In this document: positions 9,247 through 17,051 of the stretch, piece by piece
Layout of the letters: each line of letters starts with the position of its first letter
Position numbering within the stretch: position 1 is the first letter of the stretch
Source: a virus
Reading direction: 5' to 3' (one strand)
IMG/VR virus record: IMGVR_UViG_3300017952_000120
Location: 1-21,949 of that record
DNA length: 21,949 bases
Position numbers and translations under genes: made by a program
Notes under the pieces: generated by a model
What the model was told of the DNA's origin: nothing
What the model saw: only the letters and a program-made list of their open reading frames with translations
Database searches by the model: none

Positions 9247-10395
9247 TTATGCCTCTATTTGTAATAGAGTTAATGTTACATTAATTGTAGCAGTAGCACC
9301 AGTTTTATTGGTTACTCTGAGATAAATTTCATTTACTGGTGTTGATTCGTTATTGAAGCCAATTGCTGCAGGAGTAAATTTAACAGTTTCATTTCCAGTT
9401 GTAATAACTTCAGCAATTACGCCAGCATCTGGCAATGGATCCTGTAATTCAGTTCTGGAAGCATCAGCGGTTCTAGAAGCCTGGTCACTGTAAACTCTTA
9501 CCCATGCCGCAAAATCTGTTTGAATAGTAAGTAATGCATAACCTTTAGGACCTACAATAGTTGGTGTTACTGTAGCACCAGCAGCCATGTTTGTGAGTGT
9601 TGTGGAAATATCTTGTCTGGTTTGAAGGCCATTTCCGCCAGTAGCCGTAATTGTAAGAGTATCAGTTGCTGGAGTGGTAGATATAATAATACCTTCGCCG
9701 TTTGCAACATTCAATGTATCAAGAACACCATCAGCAACAAGAGAAGCCTGACCAGAAACGGCTACAGTGCTAAACGAGTTTGACGTACCACCGCCACCGC
9801 CGCCACCTGTTTGAGCAGAAAATGTAAGAGTATCACTGGTAGCATTACTAGTAATAGTCATATTAGAACCAGCAATCAATGTAAGAGTATCACTGGTATT
9901 ATCAGCAACAATGTCGGTTTGACCGGCAACAACAATTCTGCTAAATGTATTTGAGGTTCCACCGCCTCCGCCACCGCCGCCGATATTGCCGATTAGATCA
10001 TTTACGTTTCCTGTATATGCAACTCTGGCAAGATTATCTGTATATGCCGCAACGGGATCCAGCGTATTTGCATTATCCGTTAATAGCTTTCGCCAACCGT
10101 CAGAACCGTGTGAATAATATACGGCACCTTCTGATTGTACATATGCGATACAACCTTGATATAATGTTGAATTTGGTAGTTCGTCGAGATCTGCATACCA
10201 AAATGAAACCTTATTAGGTTCGCCGCCTACATCTATGTGTCCTTGTGCATTGATGATTGCCGTAAGATCCGTCCCATCACCAATGGAGTTATATATTTCA
10301 TTGACATTATCATTTAGTTTGTCCATCGCAACACGCAATGGATCACCTGTACCATCATTTGGCACTGTACCAATGTCTACTAATTGCTTTGCCAT
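9247..10395 (-). CDS. Fibre-like virion structural protein with glycine-rich repeats
   Basis: A 382-aa protein. The start, QLVDIGTVPNDGTGDPLR followed by MDKLNDNVNEIYN, is a recurrent N-terminal module of structural proteins in marine T4-like phages and probably an attachment domain. Residues about 55-105 form a second small domain (VSFWYADLDELPNSTLYQG). Two glycine runs follow, of 8 (139-146) and 7 (197-203) residues, each leading into TSN-FS and a beta repeat with GQ and DTL motifs. The C-terminal 125 residues (GPKGYALLTIQTDFAAWVRV, ending in VTLTLLQIEA) look like a compact terminal beta domain. No catalytic motif is visible. It has a strong AGGAG site 5 bases before the ATG and its own late promoter. 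It may be a short fibre, a baseplate decoration, or a partner or substrate of the neighbouring subtilase; family-level call only. Confidence 0.75.
   Translation of the reverse strand: MAKQLVDIGTVPNDGTGDPLRVAMDKLNDNVNEIYNSIGDGTDLTAIINAQGHIDVGGEPNKVSFWYADLDELPNSTLYQGCIAYVQSEGAVYYSHGSDGWRKLLTDNANTLDPVAAYTDNLARVAYTGNVNDLIGNIGGGGGGGGTSNTFSRIVVAGQTDIVADNTSDTLTLIAGSNMTITSNATSDTLTFSAQTGGGGGGGTSNSFSTVAVSGQASLVADGVLDTLNVANGEGIIISTTPATDTLTITATGGNGLQTRQDISTTLTNMAAGATVTPTIVGPKGYALLTIQTDFAAWVRVYSDQASRTADASRTELQDPLPDAGVIAEVITTGNETVKFTPAAIGFNNESTPVNEIYLRVTNKTGATATINVTLTLLQIEA
9640..9981 (-). repeat. Two-unit internal protein repeat with poly-glycine linkers
   Basis: Residues 139-195 and 197-252 of the fibre-like protein align as two units: a glycine run, then TSN, T or S, FS, a V-x-GQ motif, a V-A-D motif and one or two DTL strands. 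The motif SDTLTL / SDTLTF / LDTLNV / TDTLTI occurs four times. At DNA level the plus-strand string gtaagagtatcactggta occurs twice in about 60 bases (near 9830 and 9885), with a diverged third copy near 9650. The repeat explains the low-complexity appearance of this stretch and could allow length variation by recombination. Confidence 0.7.
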
Positions 10396-10419
10396 GTTGT
10401 CTCCTACAACTTTTAGAAT

Positions 10420-10427
10420 TATTTATA
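10420..10427 (-). promoter_or_regulatory. T4-type late promoter (TATAAATA) upstream of the fibre-like gene
   Basis: Coding-strand TATAAATA, an exact match to the T4 late consensus, in the 55-bp gap between the 878-aa gene and the fibre-like gene. It ends 24 bases before the ATG, and a strong AGGAG ribosome-binding site (10401-10405) lies between. The upstream flank is a perfect AT-rich inverted repeat that overlaps the element. Exact match, direction and location in the longest gap of the window support function. Confidence 0.75.
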
Positions 10428-10441
10428 CTAGATTAGTATAA
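10423..10441. repeat. Perfect 8-bp inverted repeat overlapping the late promoter
   Basis: TTATACTA, a 3-base spacer GAT, then TAGTATAA: a perfect 8-bp palindromic pair in the gap between the 878-aa gene and the fibre-like gene, 9 bases after the stop codon. It overlaps four bases of the TATAAATA element. As RNA it would form a short, weak hairpin. No T-run follows on the coding strand, so it is not a classical rho-independent terminator. It might be a protein-binding or mRNA 3'-end element, or chance in AT-rich DNA. Confidence 0.4.
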
Positions 10442-10450
10442 TTGTATTGT

Positions 10451-10768
10451 TTATGCCGTTGATGTGTCATTAATTGTAAATGGTCCTGCTGTATGAATAA
10501 CCGGTCCAGCTCCACTTCCGGTATGCAGTGTGATATAGAAGGTTTCTTCCCCTTCAGTTGTAAAATCTGCATCAGCTTGAATTTGGAATGTTCCTGTATT
10601 ATTACTTACCACTACGTTTCCGGAATCAAATGTAAAATCTTCTGGTCTGGAAACTGTCCAATATATAACACCACCAGGATGATTAGTCAAGGTTACAGAA
10701 AAGGTTAGTGAACCACCTTCATTAATACTGGTTCCACCAACCGGAGTAACTGTATATACCGCACCCCC
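10451..10768 (-). other. Calx-beta-like domain at the end of the 878-aa baseplate protein
   Basis: Residues about 774-878 show the Calx-beta pattern: an early N/S-EG-G strand (INEGGSLTFSVTLTN), the DADFTTEGEETFYITL signature with its acidic positions, and a terminal I-x-D strand (FTINDTS). The acidic residues fit the calcium-binding sites of this family. Such domains are common in extracellular adhesion proteins and in phage tail fibres, so this end may project from the particle. Confidence 0.65.
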
Positions 10769-13087
10769 ATTAAGTGCATCCTTATCATTATCAGATGTAA
10801 TTACTGTACTGTCAGAATAAAGATTTGTAATATCAGTTGATATGTTTGCTGGATCTGCAACATCCAATGCAGAACCTCTGCCATCATCGTTGAAGATTCT
10901 TATAAAGCTTTGCTGTAATGCAGAAGTGTTTTTGTATCTATAATAAAATTGACCAAATAATTTAGTACCGGCAAGGTGTACATTTTCTTTTAATAGTTTT
11001 TCATATTGTGATAAAGGTAATGTTGATTTTACCTCATATGAATATTCCTGGAAATAATCACTATCCTGGATTCTCATGTTACCATCAAAATATTCATCAG
11101 TCGCTTCACCAAACGATGTCGACAAATAACCGTTTAGGTGAGATGAAAAATCACCCCAGTATCCAGCGGTAACCCCTTGTGATGAGACATTAATTGTGCC
11201 TCGGATCTGAGGAACCCCGTCTTCGTCAGCAAGATATGCCTCAGCATTATTAACATATCCAAACCCAGAGTTATAAATTTTAACTGCTCTAATTCTACCA
11301 GAAGCAAAATCTGTAGATGGGTCGATTGTAGCATTATCACCAAGATTCTTTGAATTATAATCTACTGATATGTCAATGACATTTACCTGTCCAGGCACAG
11401 CACCTATTACATTTGCACCTGAATACCCATAATAACTATAAGGAAGAATTGTTACGGTACCTTTGTTACCATCAGTTGCCAATACCTTAGCATTTATACC
11501 AGTTCCTACCTCAGCAATAATTTCGCCAATATTAAAATCCGTGGCTGTCTCTGGTGGATCTACGGTTAAAATTTGATTATAACGGTCAAACAATTTCATG
11601 GTATCATCTACAGCATATGCAAAAACATCATTTCTGTAATCTGAACCTGGGTTAATATTTCTAAATCCAACGATAGAACCGATGTCGAAAGGTGTTAAGT
11701 CAAATGCAGCATCAAGTGATGTAGCCAAATTTGCAGATGGTTCTGTTCCAGACATAGCAGCTGCGGCAGGGGGAACAGCATTATAATTAGGTGAGTTTAT
11801 ATAAACTGGACCAGTTGCCAAACCTTCTGGATGATCAACGTCTGGTTCAATAAAATTAGCAATAGGATCTGTTATAAGTGATACAGTTTCTTGATTAATA
11901 AGATCTGAAACTTTTACATCGGTATTTAAACCAGTATCAACAAACATTGGCCCAGGAGATGATTCATTGATAGGAGTAATTACAACAATAGGCGATGCTT
12001 GTGATCCCAAATTTACGATATTTAAATTAGGATTCCTATCTACAGTTGATATGTTTCTGTTAATTTCAAATTCGTCACCCGGATCCATAAGGACACCCAC
12101 GGATCCATCATTTTGCCCAATTACGGTACCGAAGTTATTGTCTGTATCTCTAAGTCTTTCGCCTTCAATAAAAACCCTTTCGGAATTTTCCAAAACGATG
12201 GACTGATTTGAAACTACCAGTCTTGTATTTTCTATAGAATAACCAAAGCCGCCATCTTCAATCTCATATGTAACTTGACCAGTAGGATTATTTGTGATCT
12301 CTGTAACAATTGCTCTACCGGATTGTCCGCCAGCACTTACAACATCAAAGATGTTACCTTTTTTATTTCCGGTAGTACCACCAGATGTTACGTCTACTGT
12401 AAAGTCACTTAATGAACCTTTAACAACACCAAACCGAACTATATTTTCGCCGATTCTAGTTAAAAGTTCATCATATTTTGTAAAGACACCTTGAACAGCG
12501 TCCAAATAAATGATAGGTGTTAATGTTTTATTAATAAGAACTGAATTTATTGAATTTACAGCTGCCTTTGCGCCAGAAATAGATCCAGTAATATTTCTAC
12601 CTATTAAATCAGCATACGTGAAAGTATTCCCATCTATATCATCGAACGAATTATTATTTTCTTCCATCTCCAAAAAGACACCAGTTTGCCATTTTGCATT
12701 AGACGGCTTGAGCATTTGTGATGCTGGATAATATATCTCAATAGATTCATTATAGAATAATCTAAAAAATAAAATAATACCGTCTTTGGTACCTTTACGA
12801 TGATATAAATCTTGGATATGGCGAACAATAAATTTTACAGTAGTTTCATCGAACGGTAGATCTTTTAAAAATTTATTTTTAAAGTATATAAGCATACTGT
12901 TTAAAGTTGTGCTTATATCTCTATATTCAAAAATTCTTCTGCCGATGTAGTGGGACTGTTTAATGTCCTCTTCCATAAAGCGATAATATTCTTCTACGAT
13001 CTTTACTAATTCAGGGCCAGCTTCCCGGTAAATACCAGGGAATTGGTTTTCAATAAAAAACGCAATATTCTTTTCTGTTTCCCTCAT
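10451..13087 (-). CDS. Baseplate structural protein in gp7 position, C-terminal Calx-beta-like domain
   Basis: An 878-aa protein between gp6 and the fibre/gp8 genes, where T4 places gp7 (about 1032 aa). The first 140 residues are helical and charged (FIENQFPGIYREAGPELVKI, YHRKGTKDGIILFFRLFYN) and look like an assembly domain. The middle is beta-rich, with GGFGYSIENTRLVV (279-292) and NSGFGYVNNAEAYL (606-619) repeats. Residues 674-713 contain DSDYFQEYSYEVKS followed by LAGTKLFGQF, a block I associate with phage baseplate proteins. Residues about 774-875 end the protein with a Calx-beta-like domain (SINEGGSLTFSVTLTN, TEGEETFYITL, FTINDTS). Some cyanophage homologues at this position are annotated VrlC-like; I recall this but cannot verify it. 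Equivalence to gp7 is inferred from position only. Confidence 0.72.
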   Translation of the reverse strand: MRETEKNIAFFIENQFPGIYREAGPELVKIVEEYYRFMEEDIKQSHYIGRRIFEYRDISTTLNSMLIYFKNKFLKDLPFDETTVKFIVRHIQDLYHRKGTKDGIILFFRLFYNESIEIYYPASQMLKPSNAKWQTGVFLEMEENNNSFDDIDGNTFTYADLIGRNITGSISGAKAAVNSINSVLINKTLTPIIYLDAVQGVFTKYDELLTRIGENIVRFGVVKGSLSDFTVDVTSGGTTGNKKGNIFDVVSAGGQSGRAIVTEITNNPTGQVTYEIEDGGFGYSIENTRLVVSNQSIVLENSERVFIEGERLRDTDNNFGTVIGQNDGSVGVLMDPGDEFEINRNISTVDRNPNLNIVNLGSQASPIVVITPINESSPGPMFVDTGLNTDVKVSDLINQETVSLITDPIANFIEPDVDHPEGLATGPVYINSPNYNAVPPAAAAMSGTEPSANLATSLDAAFDLTPFDIGSIVGFRNINPGSDYRNDVFAYAVDDTMKLFDRYNQILTVDPPETATDFNIGEIIAEVGTGINAKVLATDGNKGTVTILPYSYYGYSGANVIGAVPGQVNVIDISVDYNSKNLGDNATIDPSTDFASGRIRAVKIYNSGFGYVNNAEAYLADEDGVPQIRGTINVSSQGVTAGYWGDFSSHLNGYLSTSFGEATDEYFDGNMRIQDSDYFQEYSYEVKSTLPLSQYEKLLKENVHLAGTKLFGQFYYRYKNTSALQQSFIRIFNDDGRGSALDVADPANISTDITNLYSDSTVITSDNDKDALNGGAVYTVTPVGGTSINEGGSLTFSVTLTNHPGGVIYWTVSRPEDFTFDSGNVVVSNNTGTFQIQADADFTTEGEETFYITLHTGSGAGPVIHTAGPFTINDTSTA

Positions 13088-13102
13088 GGATAAAAGACCC
13101 TA

Positions 13103-14974
13103 TTAGTAGGTTGTAATTACTGAACCACCTGCGGTTGCCACCGATGAAGCCGCTGCTGTTCTTTCAACATCTTCTTCTGCTATAATCTCAACGGTTACAT
13201 CATCATCACGGATAAAGAATACTCTACCTGTTGGGGCAGAAATGTCTCTTCGTTTTGTGTTCGCCTCAAATTCTATTGCACTGCCTTCATATGATTCAAC
13301 TGCAAAGTTGACAAGTGTAAGCTCACCTTTATCATAATCAATCGAACCAACATCTACATTCACCACCTGTGGCTGAGTTGCACTATCTGTAATGACTTGG
13401 ATTTTTCCTAGACCATCATCTTGTAGATATACCGATTCCCCACCTTTTAATTTAAATGCACTACTTCTGATTGCCGGTTTATAATTAGTAAATCCATTTG
13501 TTGATTTGTATGGATACGGTCTTACCAATTCAGCTTGGAATCTAAATGTTGGTGTATATGAAATATTTGCTGCTGGTGACCATTCAATTTTTGGAGTAGC
13601 ATCAACAAAATTACTTTGTATTGATACATCCAAATTATTAATTGTTTCAGTTAATTTTGACAGTCTCATTTTTACGTCAAAATTATTTAGATTCTCATTA
13701 GAATATTCCTGAATAGCACCTCTGACTAGTGTTTCCAATTCGTCTGCAGATTTGGTTGTAAGTTTTCTACTGTAATATAATTTTACGGTAACACAGGCAT
13801 ATATAAACTCAGTCTGAACAAAAATAGGCTCGATACTGAGTGGTGTTTTATCCTGGAGATATTCTACATATTGATTTGCGAGTGATGATGAAAGCAGATC
13901 ACCACCATCTCTTAAATAAACTGCCAATGCAACTTTACCAAACTGAGGTGGATCAAGTTCTTCACCACCATAAGCAGATACTGAAGTAATTTCAGGGAAC
14001 TTTTGTTTTAACAGTACCTCATAATCTCTTTCTGTAATTGCTCTTTCCTGAATCTGAAGAGCCTTAGGTGCAAAGTTTCTAATGCTTTCGGTTGATTCTC
14101 TTTCAAGACCACCCGAAGCTGGAGATATTGTGGAAACTACGGTTGTTACATTTGAAAGGAATGATGTATTAAATGAACTGGCACCATTTGCCTCAGCACC
14201 TGATGTGACTCTATATCTAACTCTTACATCCTCAAACTCAGAAGGTTGATTACCAAAAACATTGCCACCGAAGTAGATTGAATATCGGTTATCAAAATAT
14301 GGCTCTACATAAAATACCTTATCGTTTGGTTCTACACCAAAAATATCGTTTCTGCGAATATATATGTTTTCATTATCAGTCGCCTCGGCATCAACAAATA
14401 CTTCAAATGAATCTGTATCTGCATTTTCGTTGGTAAGTGCAACTCTTAATATACCGTCTGCGTCAACAATAAAGCCTTCTCTTTCAAAACTTGTAAGCAT
14501 TTCGCCTTCAAATAATTCTATTTCGTCCGTTTCATATACACCAATACCAATTTTTCTAGCAACGTATGTTTGCATATTGACAAAATTATAATTCACACCT
14601 TGATACGAACTTACAAAATCTGTATACTGTGGAACCGTAACCGTTTGCCCTTGTAGTACATTATCAGTATCAACAAATCTAACCTTTACCACCGCTTTAG
14701 CAGATCTTCTTGATCTTGGAAGATAATTTAATTCCTTTGCATGAGACATAATTGAATTGCGTAATACCGCAGAATCAAGAAACATCTCATTTATCGCCAT
14801 ATTGGTATAAAAATTATTCTGAAATGTATTATAGGACAGAACATCCAAAAGAACACTCATATTGGACCCTTCAAAATTATAGTCCTTAAATTGAGTTTGC
14901 CCTTTCAGATATGTTTTGAGTTGCGTTTTAATTGACTCAAAATCTAATTCTGTGATAGGAGTTTGAGTAGCCAT
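13103..14974 (-). CDS. 6: Baseplate wedge protein gp6 (baseplate J-like)
   Basis: A 623-aa protein, close to T4 gp6 (about 660 aa). The N-terminal 100 residues carry the family signature: NFEGSNMSVLLDVLSYNTFQ near 33-52, NNFYTNMAINEMFLDSAV at 53-70, then the LRNSIMSHAKELNYLPRS type of segment. A baseplate-J-like block runs from about 289 to 352 (ESTESIRNFAPKALQIQERA, then ITERDYEVLL and FPEITSV). In T4, gp6 dimers form the inner ring that ties the wedges together. The gene starts 1 bp after gp25, with AAGGA about 9 bases upstream inside the gp25 end, so the pair is probably translationally coupled. The C-terminus is alanine/valine-rich without a special motif. Confidence 0.93.
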   Translation of the reverse strand: MATQTPITELDFESIKTQLKTYLKGQTQFKDYNFEGSNMSVLLDVLSYNTFQNNFYTNMAINEMFLDSAVLRNSIMSHAKELNYLPRSRRSAKAVVKVRFVDTDNVLQGQTVTVPQYTDFVSSYQGVNYNFVNMQTYVARKIGIGVYETDEIELFEGEMLTSFEREGFIVDADGILRVALTNENADTDSFEVFVDAEATDNENIYIRRNDIFGVEPNDKVFYVEPYFDNRYSIYFGGNVFGNQPSEFEDVRVRYRVTSGAEANGASSFNTSFLSNVTTVVSTISPASGGLERESTESIRNFAPKALQIQERAITERDYEVLLKQKFPEITSVSAYGGEELDPPQFGKVALAVYLRDGGDLLSSSLANQYVEYLQDKTPLSIEPIFVQTEFIYACVTVKLYYSRKLTTKSADELETLVRGAIQEYSNENLNNFDVKMRLSKLTETINNLDVSIQSNFVDATPKIEWSPAANISYTPTFRFQAELVRPYPYKSTNGFTNYKPAIRSSAFKLKGGESVYLQDDGLGKIQVITDSATQPQVVNVDVGSIDYDKGELTLVNFAVESYEGSAIEFEANTKRRDISAPTGRVFFIRDDDVTVEIIAEEDVERTAAASSVATAGGSVITTY

Positions 14975-14975
14975 A

Positions 14976-15392
14976 CTATCTAGTCCTTTCTAGAATCACA
15001 TCTAGTGTGATTGGTTGTTCGACGTTGCGTACATAAAATACAATTTTTACACCTACAAAATTGTCATCAATATTTGATGATACCTGTACACTTACTAGTT
15101 CTGCCCTAGGTTCCGTGGTTTTAACACACTCCTCTACTCTATCCTTTATAAGAGTAAGAACGGCAGGGGTCATATTTTCAAATAATAATTCCTTAATGCC
15201 ACCGCCTAGGTCTGGCTGCATTAGTCTTTCACCCCTATCAGTCAACAAAAGATTTTTTAATGCGTCTTTAACAGCATCCTCATCCTTAAGCAATGTTATA
15301 TCACCAGACAAAGGACTAATTGCCAGATCTTTTCTAAAATCAGCATATAAATTAGTCTTTTTTGTTCTCGGCGTAAATACTGTTAATGGCAT
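14976..15392 (-). CDS. 25: Baseplate wedge / sheath-initiator protein gp25
   Basis: A 138-aa protein (T4 gp25 is about 132 aa) of the GPW/gp25 family. Seen in sequence: DLAISPLSGDITLLKDEDAV (25-44), DALKNLLLTDRGERLMQPDL (47-66), then GGGIKELLFENMTP, the diagnostic block of the family. In contractile systems this protein templates the first sheath ring at the baseplate. It lies between the M15-peptidase gene (9-bp gap) and gp6 (1-bp gap). AGGA, with a spacing of about 9 bases, is its ribosome-binding site. The assignment is strong. Confidence 0.96.
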   Translation of the reverse strand: MPLTVFTPRTKKTNLYADFRKDLAISPLSGDITLLKDEDAVKDALKNLLLTDRGERLMQPDLGGGIKELLFENMTPAVLTLIKDRVEECVKTTEPRAELVSVQVSSNIDDNFVGVKIVFYVRNVEQPITLDVILERTR

Positions 15393-15401
15393 TTTTTAAT
15401 C

Positions 15402-17024
15402 CTAAACAAATCCTTGCCAATGAGGTGCCGGTTCTATATGAATATGATTTCTATATCCACCTATTACCTCATAGTCGTAAAGTTTTACTAAATCTCTAAT
15501 TAGTTGTATGTCATTACTATTTAGGTTCTTTGTAGCTATATCAAAAGCCATACCAGAGGTATGAAAAGAACCTTCTACACCACCAACACGCTTATTATAT
15601 TGTGTACTTCTCCAAGCACTATTAATCTGGAATGGTTTTCCGATTACAGCTTGGATATTCATTATATCAATTATAAATTCCTCTTCCATATTGTACCATG
15701 CTGCCTGGCCGTCGCCAAAATCCTTGCCTTTATTATAAAAGGTAAAGACAGAACTTCCACCAGAGGAAACTGTTTCCCAATCTGGAATTTTTTCATACTC
15801 AAATGCTCTCTTCGGCGGTCTGTTTTTAGGTGGCTTTCCGCTAGGAGTTGGGAGATTGGTATCTTGTTCTACTCCATTGAGAGCATCATCAATACCTTTA
15901 CTCCAATTTGGCCATGCTTCATCAGCCTTCTGTTTTCTGAGTTGTCTGTCATATCTTTTTCCACCATTTATAATAGCCTTACCAGTAGCAACATCAGAAA
16001 CTCTTCTCAATCTATTTACCACATTTTGATATTTTAATGCAAAATTTTGAGTTGGTTTTCTAATATCATATATTAATGCTTCGACATTTGAAAGTAATGC
16101 ACAAAATCTTAAAATCAAATATTGAATTTCCTCGAGTGAAGGTAGTTCAAAAATACTAACGGCATAATCTAAAAGTGCTTCAACCTTTTCCGTCATTCTC
16201 TCACAATTATCTTCACTTAATAGAGCCAAAGATCTTTGTCTAATTTGCTTGCCTTTTTTAGCAACCTGAGGATTTACATGTGAATCAGTATCATTAATAA
16301 GATTTACAACATTAAGATTTAAAATTGCATTTTTTGACCGTAGCCATGCTTGACAGATAATGTCCTTAATTTTTTCCTTCATTGTTCTTATTAAAGCTTC
16401 AGCTGAAGCCTTTTTGGCGGCATCAGAAAATAGTTGGCCACTTTTAAATTTATTAATAAATGATATTGCGTCAGCAATAAAGCCTTGAATCAGGTCGACC
16501 AAATCAAAAAATGCATCAATAGCACCAAAAACATTTTGAATTGTTCTACAGAAACCACCTAATATACTACTAGAAAATGTATTTTGATAATACGCATCAA
16601 ATTCAAAATTAATTTTATCAATATCGTTTGCTAGTGTAGCATCAAATACAGACAAATTATAATTATATTCTCCCAGAAAATCAGAAAATTCTAATATTCC
16701 TATTTGACCTCTAGTTATTCTGTCGTTTAACGTAGGAAATCCAGCTAGGTTTGTTTGTTTAAATATTTGGTTTGCGTTATTTAATGAGGTATATATTTCT
16801 TGGCCATAAAAATTTACAGCCTTTGTAATAGGATTTTCCTCGGCTTCTTCAAGATAACTTGAAATAAAATCTGCACCCAACTGATCGATTTTATTGATAT
16901 TAAATGAGCCGTCAGCATTTGTGGTAGATACTGATGACGATAACCTTGCTTTATTCAAAGCGGCTTTATCAACAAGACACTGACCATCAAGTGTTCTGGT
17001 AAATGATAAACAATCCGAACTCAT
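15402..17024 (-). CDS. Baseplate-associated protein with C-terminal M15-type peptidase domain
   Basis: A 540-aa protein. Residues 1-340 are mostly helical, with hydrophobic helices around 155-195 (VFGAIDAFFDLVDLIQGFIA), and are not recognised. A basic, Pro-rich linker (LPTPSGKPPKNRPPKRAF) follows near 391-408. Residues about 440-540 form a peptidase M15 (Peptidase_M15_3-like) domain: INSAWRSTQYNKRVGGVEGS, H488 in SFHTSGMAFDIA with D495, and the H527-x-H529 pair in RNHIHIEP. These are the zinc-ligand pattern of D-Ala-type or endolysin peptidases. It probably cuts peptidoglycan peptides. Placed between gp5 and gp25, it is likely a tail or baseplate component; a separate endolysin role is the alternative. 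The AAGGAGG site (17030-17036) is very strong, 5 bases from ATG. Confidence 0.85.
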   Translation of the reverse strand: MSSDCLSFTRTLDGQCLVDKAALNKARLSSSVSTTNADGSFNINKIDQLGADFISSYLEEAEENPITKAVNFYGQEIYTSLNNANQIFKQTNLAGFPTLNDRITRGQIGILEFSDFLGEYNYNLSVFDATLANDIDKINFEFDAYYQNTFSSSILGGFCRTIQNVFGAIDAFFDLVDLIQGFIADAISFINKFKSGQLFSDAAKKASAEALIRTMKEKIKDIICQAWLRSKNAILNLNVVNLINDTDSHVNPQVAKKGKQIRQRSLALLSEDNCERMTEKVEALLDYAVSIFELPSLEEIQYLILRFCALLSNVEALIYDIRKPTQNFALKYQNVVNRLRRVSDVATGKAIINGGKRYDRQLRKQKADEAWPNWSKGIDDALNGVEQDTNLPTPSGKPPKNRPPKRAFEYEKIPDWETVSSGGSSVFTFYNKGKDFGDGQAAWYNMEEEFIIDIMNIQAVIGKPFQINSAWRSTQYNKRVGGVEGSFHTSGMAFDIATKNLNSNDIQLIRDLVKLYDYEVIGGYRNHIHIEPAPHWQGFV

Positions 17025-17043
17025 TTAATCCTCCTTAATAACA

Positions 17044-17051
17044 TATTTATC
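17044..17051 (-). promoter_or_regulatory. Possible T4-type late promoter, one mismatch (GATAAATA)
   Basis: On the coding strand GATAAATA overlaps the gp5 stop codon and lies 19 bases before the ATG of the M15-peptidase gene, facing it. It matches the late consensus at 7 of 8 positions, and the spacing to the AAGGAGG ribosome-binding site and ATG resembles the exact motif upstream of the fibre-like gene. In AT-rich DNA such a near-match may be chance, so it is only a candidate. Confidence 0.35.

Noticed and set aside
9640-9981. CRISPR-like or non-coding tandem repeat
   Set aside because: The repeats keep the reading frame and encode repeated protein strands; there are no regular spacers.
15561-16037. 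A 158-codon open frame on the plus strand
   Set aside because: It is antisense to the M15-peptidase gene, which has clear catalytic motifs; the plus-strand translation shows no recognisable domain.
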